Positions 22,447-29,699 of a stretch of 30,179 bases of DNA are shown piece after piece. The translations under genes were made by a program, and so were the position numbers. Location of the stretch: NCBI GenBank assembly GCA_964583615.1, contig CAZOWM010000044.1:1-30179 (forward strand). Direction: 5' to 3'. Under the pieces are notes generated by a model. That model had not been told where the DNA came from, made no database searches, and saw only the letters and a list, made by a program, of their open reading frames with translations. Each line of letters starts with the position of its first letter. Position 1 is the stretch's first letter. Source of the stretch: CAZOWM01 sp964583615 (lineage in GTDB: Bacteria; Spirochaetota; B62-G9; DRHN01).

Positions 22447-24973
22447 TGATTTTTCCTTTTTCCGGCAGCACGATTTCTATAATCGTGCCTCCATCTTTTT
22501 TTTGCAGGGCTCGAATCGTGCCACCGAGGAGTGTGACCATTTTCCGTGTGATGCTGAGGCCGATACCCGTTCCGTCCGCTCTTCCGGACGTGGTGTAAAA
22601 TGGCTCGAATATTCTTTCGAGATCTTCCTTGTCAATTCCCTTCCCGGTGTCGGTAACCTGTATGATTGACTTTCCGTTTTCTTTTTTACACGAAACTTCG
22701 ATGACTCCTTTTTCAGTGATTGCCTCACTGGAATTGGTGATCAAATTGACGAATATCTGTATGAGCATATTTTTATTCCCGATGAGCTTTTCTGTCTTTA
22801 TATTGTTGACAAAACGAATATTTTTCCCTTTGATCTTGTGCTCGATAAGAAGAAACGCTTCCTCGACCGTCTGGCCCAGGTCTACAGTCTCAACCTGATC
22901 AACCTCTTTCTTTGCGAAATCCATGATACTGTCAATAATTGCGAACGCTTTTTCCATGCTTTTAGTAATGAGCTCCATATTTTCCCTGATATCGATTTCT
23001 TCTTCACCTCCGGTCTTCGCTTTGAAGGGCTTCTGCAGCCGTTTTTGCTCCAGTTCTGAGATGATAAGCTCCGGTATCCCCTTGATAACCGCAAGCGGGC
23101 TTCTGAGGTTGTGCGCGATTCCCGCTGCGAGCTCACCGAGGGTTGACATCTTTTCCTTCTGTATTACCATGAGTTCATCTTCTATCTGTTCAGTAACGTC
23201 GTTCACGAGAACGAGTGTCGATCGGGTTCCCTCCATTGGAATGGCATCTACATGTACGGTACGCCGTTTTCCTTTCCATTCAGCGCTCAGGTCTCCTGAA
23301 TTTCCGAATTGGACAATCTCCTTTATCGATTTTTCAAGGTTGTTCACAAGGAAGAATCGAAGTGTAAAGAAGTTTTTGCCATCCAATTTTTGCATAAAGA
23401 GATTCTCCGCTTCTCTGTTGAAGGTCTCTATGATTCCCGTGTCATTGATACTGAGGATTCCGTAGGGGGAATTGTTGAGAATCAGCGTATTCAGCTGGAA
23501 GAGTTTCTGTTTTCGCTCGTTTTCGTCCTTCAGCTGTTTTACAGCGATGTTGAGCTTTTCAGTTTTAATTTTATTTGTGAGATGAAGCCGAAGGTTATTC
23601 AGTCCCAGGGTAATTTGGTCTAAGAACGTCTGGATTTCTTTCGGTTCCGTAGGTTCGGCCGTGTGTATGAAAAGGCATCCCAGCTCGGTTCCGTCGCCTG
23701 ATTTCAGTGTGTATCTCACTGTCCGTGTGGAAGGTCTCTCTTCAAAAGGCGTTGTTTCCCCGCGTTTGATGATGCATCTGCTCTCCTCGATGTCTGTGGC
23801 CTTTATTTGTGTTTGGTTTTCGGAATAGAGTTTCGGATAGAATGCCCTGCAGAAAATAGACCGCTCTCCATTGAGAAAAAATTCGATAGACGCTGCTTCA
23901 AAGTGGAAACATCTGAGGAGGCTTCGCAAAATCTGCGGAAGTGCAGCCTCGAGAGCACGCTCCTTTAAAAAAACAATGGACATATTGTTCATCTCCGAGA
24001 GCATGCCCTTTTTTGTCTTCACCTCGTGCACCATTTGAATGTTCTCCATATACATCTTCCCGAGCTCTTTGTTTGCCGATGAGAGTATATGAAAGAACCC
24101 TTTTATGTCAGTCTTTGGAATATTGAGGACGTCGACAATCGTTTTGATGTATTTTTCAAGATTCAGGAGAATAGCGTCAAAATCTTCATCTAAAAGTCCC
24201 AGCCGTTCCACAATGTCCTCGCTCGCCTGATAGGGCGGTTCTGCCGGGGAGATGGCAAAGCCGGCAAGATGCGCAATCTCGTTTGCGATACGCAGGGTGA
24301 GGCCCGCCCTGTCATTGCTCTCGATGGCGGGTACGGCTTTCAGGTGATGCCCGTGGATCGGGCCTGTCAGTCTTTTTGGGAGCTCCCAGTAGTCAAAAAG
24401 AAATTGCGACGCATCGGTATGGTCGAACCCGAAGACCTTTATTTCCGCGCTGCTGAAGGTAAGCTTCTCTTTCTCCACGAGTTCCACTACTGTACGATAT
24501 TTTTCTCCTGCGGAGAGAAGAAGAATGATTTTTCCGATGTCGTGCAGCAGGCCTGCAGCGTATGAGATGTCTTCGTTTGGAAGATTCAGAATCCGGGTGA
24601 TTTCTTCAGAAACAAATGCGGTTGCGATCGAATGAAGCCAGTAGTTTCTGTAGCTGAACCAGTCGGAATCCGCACCGGTAAATATGTCCTTTATGGTCAC
24701 GCTCAGAATGATCGCCTTTACGGTTTTGTACCCCAGGAGGATGATTGCATCTTTGATACTTGTCACAGAACCGCTCCGCAGATACAGGGGTGAGTTTGCC
24801 ACTTTGAGAATTTTCAGGGTGAGAGACGGGTCCTCCTTTATGATGGACGATAGTTCTTCAGCGGATTTCTCGAGGGTAAGGGTTTTGTACATCGAAATTC
24901 GTGCCGCTTCGGGAAGGGCGGGGATCTCGCCGATATCAATCGTTTTCGTGAGCAGATTATCAATTGGGTTCAA
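22421..24973 (-). CDS. HDOD-GAF-like-PAS sensor histidine kinase
   Basis: An 850-residue cytoplasmic signalling protein without membrane helices. Order: HDOD domain (about 10-260; GEIPALPEAA, KVANSPLY, GLLHDIGK with H144-D145), a GAF-like region (about 335-465), a coiled coil, and a PAS domain (about 490-600; LILNNSPYGILSINDTG, IIETFNREAENLF). The HisKA domain follows with H621 in GELAAGIAHNLRSPLAVIKG. The HATPase is complete: N-box NLITNSSEAI, G1 DTGKGID (775-781), FEPFYTT, G2 GTGIGLS (801-807). Start is TTG 24973; AAGGA lies about ten bases upstream. It is co-transcribed with the receiver protein, which overlaps its end and is its likely partner. The signal is unknown. Confidence 0.92.
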   Translation of the reverse strand: MNPIDNLLTKTIDIGEIPALPEAARISMYKTLTLEKSAEELSSIIKEDPSLTLKILKVANSPLYLRSGSVTSIKDAIILLGYKTVKAIILSVTIKDIFTGADSDWFSYRNYWLHSIATAFVSEEITRILNLPNEDISYAAGLLHDIGKIILLLSAGEKYRTVVELVEKEKLTFSSAEIKVFGFDHTDASQFLFDYWELPKRLTGPIHGHHLKAVPAIESNDRAGLTLRIANEIAHLAGFAISPAEPPYQASEDIVERLGLLDEDFDAILLNLEKYIKTIVDVLNIPKTDIKGFFHILSSANKELGKMYMENIQMVHEVKTKKGMLSEMNNMSIVFLKERALEAALPQILRSLLRCFHFEAASIEFFLNGERSIFCRAFYPKLYSENQTQIKATDIEESRCIIKRGETTPFEERPSTRTVRYTLKSGDGTELGCLFIHTAEPTEPKEIQTFLDQITLGLNNLRLHLTNKIKTEKLNIAVKQLKDENERKQKLFQLNTLILNNSPYGILSINDTGIIETFNREAENLFMQKLDGKNFFTLRFFLVNNLEKSIKEIVQFGNSGDLSAEWKGKRRTVHVDAIPMEGTRSTLVLVNDVTEQIEDELMVIQKEKMSTLGELAAGIAHNLRSPLAVIKGIPELIISELEQKRLQKPFKAKTGGEEEIDIRENMELITKSMEKAFAIIDSIMDFAKKEVDQVETVDLGQTVEEAFLLIEHKIKGKNIRFVNNIKTEKLIGNKNMLIQIFVNLITNSSEAITEKGVIEVSCKKENGKSIIQVTDTGKGIDKEDLERIFEPFYTTSGRADGTGIGLSITRKMVTLLGGTIRALQKKDGGTIIEIVLPEKGKINEGIDNRG

Positions 24974-25092
24974 TAGACACGTGTCCTTATATGGTTCTCT
25001 GTTTATTATCGGGAACTAAGGCGCTGAATTTGAGCTTCACAATGCGCCCTTGGAATGTTCAAAAGATGCCGAAATCGGAAGCCCGTTTTCAG

Positions 25093-25121
25093 TTGACAAA
25101 ATGCCGAATCACCACTATTCT
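25093..25121 (+). promoter_or_regulatory. Sigma70-type promoter of the tRNA-Cys/tRNA-Leu unit
   Basis: -35 TTGACA (25093-25098), exactly 17 bases, -10 TATTCT (25116-25121). The -35 is a perfect consensus match. Transcription would start near 25128, only a few bases before the mature tRNA-Cys at 25133. Confidence 0.75.
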
Positions 25122-25132
25122 AAACAGGGTAA

Positions 25133-25204
25133 GGCGGCATAGCCAAGTGGTAAGGCGACGGTCTGCAAAACCGTTATACGTCGGTTCGAATCCGACTGCC
25201 GCCT
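25133..25204 (+). tRNA. tRNA-Cys (anticodon GCA)
   Basis: A full cloverleaf folds by eye. The acceptor is GGCGGCA/TGCCGCC, and the D stem is GCC/GGC. The anticodon stem is ACGGT/ACCGT around loop CTGCAAA (anticodon GCA at 25165-25167). The variable loop has five bases and the T stem is GTCGG/CCGAC with loop TTCGAAT. The discriminator is T, as required for cysteinyl-tRNA synthetase. The 3' CCA is not encoded and must be added enzymatically. Confidence 0.97.
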
Positions 25205-25224
25205 CATTTTTTTCGTAATTTGAC

Positions 25225-25310
25225 GCCGGAGTGGTGGAATTGGCAGACACAAGGGACTTAAAATCCCTCGGGGCGTAAACTCCGTGCCGGTTCAAGTCCG
25301 GCCTCCGGCA
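25225..25310 (+). tRNA. tRNA-Leu (anticodon TAA)
   Basis: A class II tRNA of 86 bases with acceptor GCCGGAG/CTCCGGC. The anticodon stem AGGGA/TCCCT flanks loop CTTAAAA (anticodon TAA, reading UUA and UUG). It has a long variable arm (CGGGGCGTAAACTCCGT) and T arm GCCGG/CCGGC with loop TTCAAGT. The discriminator is A, as expected for leucine. CCA is not encoded. Only 20 bases separate it from tRNA-Cys, so both are processed from one transcript. Confidence 0.97.
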
Positions 25311-25428
25311 TATGTCCATTCAGTGTATGCATGCAGTTTTTTCTCACCTCAAGAACGCGCCCCGTACCTCGTGCTGATTTCTTTTTAGACGAGTACCCGT
25401 AATTGATCTCCACACGGTTTGGAAAGAG

Positions 25429-26682
25429 ATGGCTGAATCAAAAAAAGGGTACAGTAAACCGCGCACCATTGTCCATGTTGACATGGATGCATTCTATGCC
25501 TCCATCGAGCAGCTCGATCATCCTGAATACAGAGACAGGCCGCTTGTTGTAGGGGCAGACCCTCGACAGGGAAGGGGCCGGGGCGTGGTGTCTGCGGCGA
25601 GCTATGAGGCGAGGGTTTTCGGAATTCACTCGGCCATGCCGATCTCCCATGCATTCAGGCGGTGCCCTCACGCGGTGTTCGTCAGACCGCGAATGCGGCG
25701 GTATGCAGAGGTGTCGCAACAGGTGATGGAGATACTCGGGGAGTTTTCTCCTGTGATGGAGCAGATAAGTATCGACGAAGCGTTTCTGGACTGCACGGGA
25801 ACAGAAACGCTTTTCGGCCCTCCACAAACACTTGCGAGCTGCATAAAGGAGAGAATTGCGGAGAAAACCTCTCTCAGCGCGTCCGTGGGGGTGGCTTCCA
25901 ATAAATCGATTGCGAAGATCGCTTCTGAAATCGGAAAGCCCAACGGGCTCGTGATATGCCGGCCTGGGAAAGAAAAGGAGTTTCTTTCAGAACTTCCGCT
26001 GAGCTTCCTGTGGGGTGCGGGGAAGAAAACGGTCGGGCTTCTCGAGAGTTTCGGGTACAGAAATATCGGTGATGTTGCAAATGCGCCGCCTCACCTCCTC
26101 GTGGAAACGCTTGGGAAGAACGGTATCCATCTCTGGAACCTTGCAAACGGAATCGACGAACGTCCTGTCGAGCCGTGGGAAACTCGTAAATCGATCAGTA
26201 AGGAAGTCACCTTTGAAAGAGACGTGTCCTCGGGTCAGTACATAGAGAACGTACTCTTTAAAATCGCAGACAGTCTCTCGCGAAAAATGCGAGGCCTTCA
26301 CATCGCAGGCAGAACGGTTACCCTGAAGATCAGACTCGAGGGTTTTCTGACCTTTACGAGGAGCCGATCGTTTCCAGAAGCACTGAATGATACGCAGCGT
26401 ATCAGAGAGCAGGCAATTGCCCTGTTCAGGCAGTTTGAAAGGTGCGACAAGAAAGTACGGCTTGTGGGGATCGCAGTTTCGAACCTCGAGATGAAGGCAT
26501 CACAGTATACACGGCAGCTTGAGCTTTTCAGGAGAGGAGAGAAGACCGTTCAGGAGAACCCAAGGGTCGATACCGACAAACTTCTCGATGATCTGAAACA
26601 GAAGTATGGCGCAAAAGTGACAAGGGCGGTGTTTCTCCCGGGATTTTTCAACAAACGGGATGGCCCCGAGTCAAAATCGTAA
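25429..26682 (+). CDS. dinB: DNA polymerase IV (Y-family translesion polymerase)
   Basis: Error-prone bypass polymerase, 417 residues. The palm has the two metal-binding motifs: VDMDAFYASIE (D18, steric-gate-position Y23) and SIDEAFLD (D116, E117). RGVVSAASYEARVFGI at 51-66 is the fingers signature, SVGVASNKSIAKIASEIGKP near 150 is also diagnostic, and a thumb and little-finger region follow. A beta-clamp motif QLELF is at 363-367, followed by about 50 further residues, so it is not at the very C-terminus as in E. coli. ATG 25429 has GGAAAGAG immediately upstream. I see no obvious SOS operator of the E. coli type in the 118-bp gap after tRNA-Leu. It ends 44 bp before the UbiB-like gene. Confidence 0.96.
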   Translation: MAESKKGYSKPRTIVHVDMDAFYASIEQLDHPEYRDRPLVVGADPRQGRGRGVVSAASYEARVFGIHSAMPISHAFRRCPHAVFVRPRMRRYAEVSQQVMEILGEFSPVMEQISIDEAFLDCTGTETLFGPPQTLASCIKERIAEKTSLSASVGVASNKSIAKIASEIGKPNGLVICRPGKEKEFLSELPLSFLWGAGKKTVGLLESFGYRNIGDVANAPPHLLVETLGKNGIHLWNLANGIDERPVEPWETRKSISKEVTFERDVSSGQYIENVLFKIADSLSRKMRGLHIAGRTVTLKIRLEGFLTFTRSRSFPEALNDTQRIREQAIALFRQFERCDKKVRLVGIAVSNLEMKASQYTRQLELFRRGEKTVQENPRVDTDKLLDDLKQKYGAKVTRAVFLPGFFNKRDGPESKS

Positions 26683-26693
26683 AAATATCACTT

Positions 26694-26720
26694 TTGCATT
26701 TTTCCGTGAGTGTATATATT
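26694..26720 (+). promoter_or_regulatory. Possible promoter for the UbiB-like gene, implying a leaderless or near-leaderless mRNA
   Basis: -35-like TTGCAT (26694-26699), 15-base spacer, -10-like TATATT (26715-26720). Transcription from it would start at or next to ATG 26727, which lacks a convincing Shine-Dalgarno sequence. The spacer is shorter than ideal. Confidence 0.3.
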
Positions 26721-26726
26721 GGGTGT

Positions 26727-28412
26727 ATGCAAATTCTCCAATTAAATAAAAATTACAAAAACCTCACACGGCTTATAAAGATCGTTTCGGTGATCGGGAA
26801 GTATGGGTTTTCGGAACTTCTGAGCAGGATGCACAAAGGTCTCGGGATTATTCCTGACAAAATCCTGGGTGCACGGCAGGAAAAAACCCTCCTCACCTAT
26901 ACTCCGCAGCAGAGAGTGCGTCTCGCCCTGGAGGAGCTCGGGCCTGCCTTTACAAAGCTCGGGCAGATACTGAGCCTTCGTCCCGACATCATCCCCCCAT
27001 CATATGCTCAGGAGCTCGAGAAACTGCAGGACAGGACTCCGCCGGTGCAGTTTAAAAAGATAATGGAGGTGATCCAGGACGAGTTCACCGAAGACGTTCG
27101 CGAAATGTTTGCACAGGTGGAGGAAACGCCGGTGGCCTCGGCTTCAGTTGCGCAGGTTCACAGGGCGGTGCTCAAGCACACCGGTGAGGTTGTTGCAATA
27201 AAGGTGCTCAAACCTGGAACGAGGGCGATCGTTGAGAAAGACCTCAGTGTCGTCACCCATCTCCTACGGATTGCGGTGAATTATATTCCGGAGCTGCGTG
27301 CATACAATCCTCTCAGAATGGTTTCCGAATTTTCGGAAATTTTGCTTGGAGAGCTCAACTTTCACAAAGAGGCGAACACGATCGAGCGATTTTCTCGTTT
27401 TTTTTCAAAAAAGGACTACATCCATATACCAAAGATTTATAAACAGTATTCCACGAACAGAGTACTGGTGATGGAGTACATCGAGGGAATAAAGATTTCT
27501 GATATCGAGGCACTCGACAGTTCAGGAGTAGACAGGAAAAAGGTCGCACAAAACGCTACTGAGATCTTTTTACGGGAGATATTCGAGTTCGGGTTTTTCC
27601 ATGCGGATCCCCATCCCGGAAATATATTCATTCTTCGTGACAACACCGTGGCCCCGATTGATTTTGGCATCACGGGATATGTAGATGATGAGGGCGTGCA
27701 GATAATCGGCAACATTCTGCTCGGTCTCATGGAGCGTGATGTGGATAAAATCATCCGTTATCTCAAGCGCTACAACTTCATTACCGACGAAACCGACGAA
27801 AGGCGACTCAAGATCGATCTCATCGATTTAATGGATTCCACATGGAATGTGACTCTTTCACAGATCGACGTCTCACGATCGATTCGGGAGATTTTCACGC
27901 TCACCAGAAGGTATCGCATTCAATTTCCAGGAGAATACTTCCTCATTTTCAAAACGCTGCTCGAAGTCGACGGCGTCACGCGCAGGCTTCAGCCTGAATA
28001 CAACATCGCAGAGTCGATAAAACCCTACATGCGGCGATGGTTCATGGACCAGTACAGTCCGAAGAGGTATATAAAGGACCTGGTCGTGTTGCTGGATGAT
28101 CTCAATTATTTTTTGAGGTATCTTCCCACTGAAATGGGGTCCATCATAAAACGATTCCGATACGGGAAGTGGAAGCTCCCGCTTGTCCACGAAAACCTCG
28201 AGAAGGCGGTAAGCGACATCGACCGCATCGGCAACCGTCTGTCCTTTTCGGTCATCATCGCCGCGCTTCTGCTCTCTTCCGCGATCATCGTTCAGGCCAA
28301 GGTCGGGCCCTTTATCAAGGGGTACCCGGTGCTTGGCCTTGCCGGTTTTTTTATCGCCGCGGTGATGGGAATATGGCTGCTGTTCGCAATCATCCGCTCC
28401 GGAAAGCTTTAA
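26727..28412 (+). CDS. ABC1/UbiB-family protein kinase-like protein
   Basis: A 561-residue member of the ABC1/ADCK/UbiB family of atypical kinases, associated with quinone (isoprenoid lipid) metabolism. Family-specific features are KLGQ (77-80, the KxGQ motif), the alanine-rich loop ASASVAQV (137-144) replacing a glycine loop, VAIKVLKPG (K159), DPHPGN with the catalytic aspartate near 294, and IDFGITG with the metal-binding aspartate near 312. Two hydrophobic segments at the C-terminus (about 505-555) anchor it in the membrane. ATG 26727 is taken; an in-frame TTG at 26694 lies in the probable promoter. No ubiquinone or menaquinone synthesis genes are adjacent. The exact biochemical activity of this family in bacteria is unsettled. 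Confidence 0.9.
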   Translation: MQILQLNKNYKNLTRLIKIVSVIGKYGFSELLSRMHKGLGIIPDKILGARQEKTLLTYTPQQRVRLALEELGPAFTKLGQILSLRPDIIPPSYAQELEKLQDRTPPVQFKKIMEVIQDEFTEDVREMFAQVEETPVASASVAQVHRAVLKHTGEVVAIKVLKPGTRAIVEKDLSVVTHLLRIAVNYIPELRAYNPLRMVSEFSEILLGELNFHKEANTIERFSRFFSKKDYIHIPKIYKQYSTNRVLVMEYIEGIKISDIEALDSSGVDRKKVAQNATEIFLREIFEFGFFHADPHPGNIFILRDNTVAPIDFGITGYVDDEGVQIIGNILLGLMERDVDKIIRYLKRYNFITDETDERRLKIDLIDLMDSTWNVTLSQIDVSRSIREIFTLTRRYRIQFPGEYFLIFKTLLEVDGVTRRLQPEYNIAESIKPYMRRWFMDQYSPKRYIKDLVVLLDDLNYFLRYLPTEMGSIIKRFRYGKWKLPLVHENLEKAVSDIDRIGNRLSFSVIIAALLLSSAIIVQAKVGPFIKGYPVLGLAGFFIAAVMGIWLLFAIIRSGKL

Positions 28413-28438
28413 CAGTGGAACAGCCAATATAGAGTAAA

Positions 28439-28451
28439 GTGAATCATTCAC
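28439..28451. repeat. Perfect 13-bp palindrome upstream of icd
   Basis: GTGAATCATTCAC: six-base arms GTGAAT/ATTCAC around one central base, 21 bp before the GTG start of isocitrate dehydrogenase and just before its GGAGG. Dimeric regulators use operators of this size. The short gap shows no clear -10/-35 pair. Confidence 0.45.
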
Positions 28452-28472
28452 CGAGAGTAATTGGAGGAAGTC

Positions 28473-29699
28473 GTGCAAGAAAAGGCGAACCGGATTCAGA
28501 TGGTCGACGGTAAGCTGGTCGTTCCCGAACAGATAACCATACCCTTTATCATGGGTGACGGGACCGGCCCGGACATATGGCGTGCATCGGTAAGGATATT
28601 CGACAGCGCGGTTGAAAAGGCATATGGGGGCCAGAGACATATCGAGTGGCTCGAGATTCTTGCAGGTGAAAAGGCGTACAGGGAGACAGGGGAGTGGCTC
28701 CCGGAGAATACGGTGCGTACATTCGAGGAGTATCTGGTGGGGATAAAGGGGCCTTTGACCACCCCTGTGGGAGGAGGAATAAGAAGCCTCAACGTGGCAC
28801 TTCGTCAGAAGCTCGACCTGTATGTCTGTTTGCGGCCTGTTCGGTACTTCAAAGGGGTTCCTTCTCCGGTGAAGCGTCCCGAGCTTGTCGATATGGTGGT
28901 TTTCAGGGAAAACACCGAAGACGTTTACGCAGGCTACGAGCTTGAGGAGGGGAAAAAAGAGACGTCGCGTTTGATAGAGTACATGAATTCGGAATTCGCC
29001 TGGAGCATTCCTCGGGATTCAGGAGTGGGAATAAAGCCGGTGAGTGTCCGGCGGAGTAAAAGGCTCGTAGACGCTGCAATTCAGTATGCGCTCAAATATG
29101 GCCGCAAGAGCATAACCCTCGTTCACAAGGGAAATATTCAGAAGTTTACCGAGGGTGCGTTTCTAAAGTGGGGATACGAGCTTGCCAGAGAGAAATACGC
29201 AGACAAGGCGATTTCGATTGATGATTACTGGGAACTTGACAACAAGAAGCAGGCGGCCGGGAAAATCATCATAAAGGATACGATCGCGGACATATTTTTC
29301 CAGCAATCGATCACACGGGCAGCTGAATTCGATGTTATTGCGACCACGAATCTCAACGGGGACTACATCTCGGATGCCCTTGCAGCACAGGTCGGAGGAA
29401 TAGGAATCGCACCCGGAGGAAACATCAATTACGAAAGCGGGCATTCGATTTTCGAGGCAACGCACGGTACAGCGCCAAAATACGCGAATCTCGATAAAGT
29501 AAATCCCGGCTCTCTTGTGCTTTCCGGGGAAATGATGTTTCGTTACATTGGCTGGGAAGAAGCTGCGGACCGAGTTATCAGGGGCCTCGAAAGAACAATC
29601 GAAGAAAAGATCGTCACGTACGACTTCGCGCGCTTGATGGAGGGTGCACACGAAGTGAAGTGCTCTGAGTTTGCCAGTGCGGTAATTCAGCGGATGTAA
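28473..29699 (+). CDS. icd: Isocitrate dehydrogenase (NADP-dependent type)
   Basis: Converts isocitrate to 2-oxoglutarate and CO2. The 408-residue protein follows the E. coli Icd pattern closely. The substrate loop is RSLNVALRQ (S105, N107, R111), followed by LRPVR (R121), FRENTEDVYAGYE (R145, Y152) and HKGNIQKFTEGAF. HGTAPKYANLDKVNPG supplies the Lys-Tyr pair associated with NADP specificity. The serine in RSLN corresponds to the site phosphorylated by AceK in E. coli, though no aceK is seen here. I use GTG 28473 because GGAGG (28463-28467) lies five bases upstream; the in-frame TTG at 28461 abuts that site and cannot use it. It follows the UbiB-like gene by 60 bp containing the palindrome at 28439. 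Confidence 0.96.
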   Translation: MQEKANRIQMVDGKLVVPEQITIPFIMGDGTGPDIWRASVRIFDSAVEKAYGGQRHIEWLEILAGEKAYRETGEWLPENTVRTFEEYLVGIKGPLTTPVGGGIRSLNVALRQKLDLYVCLRPVRYFKGVPSPVKRPELVDMVVFRENTEDVYAGYELEEGKKETSRLIEYMNSEFAWSIPRDSGVGIKPVSVRRSKRLVDAAIQYALKYGRKSITLVHKGNIQKFTEGAFLKWGYELAREKYADKAISIDDYWELDNKKQAAGKIIIKDTIADIFFQQSITRAAEFDVIATTNLNGDYISDALAAQVGGIGIAPGGNINYESGHSIFEATHGTAPKYANLDKVNPGSLVLSGEMMFRYIGWEEAADRVIRGLERTIEEKIVTYDFARLMEGAHEVKCSEFASAVIQRM

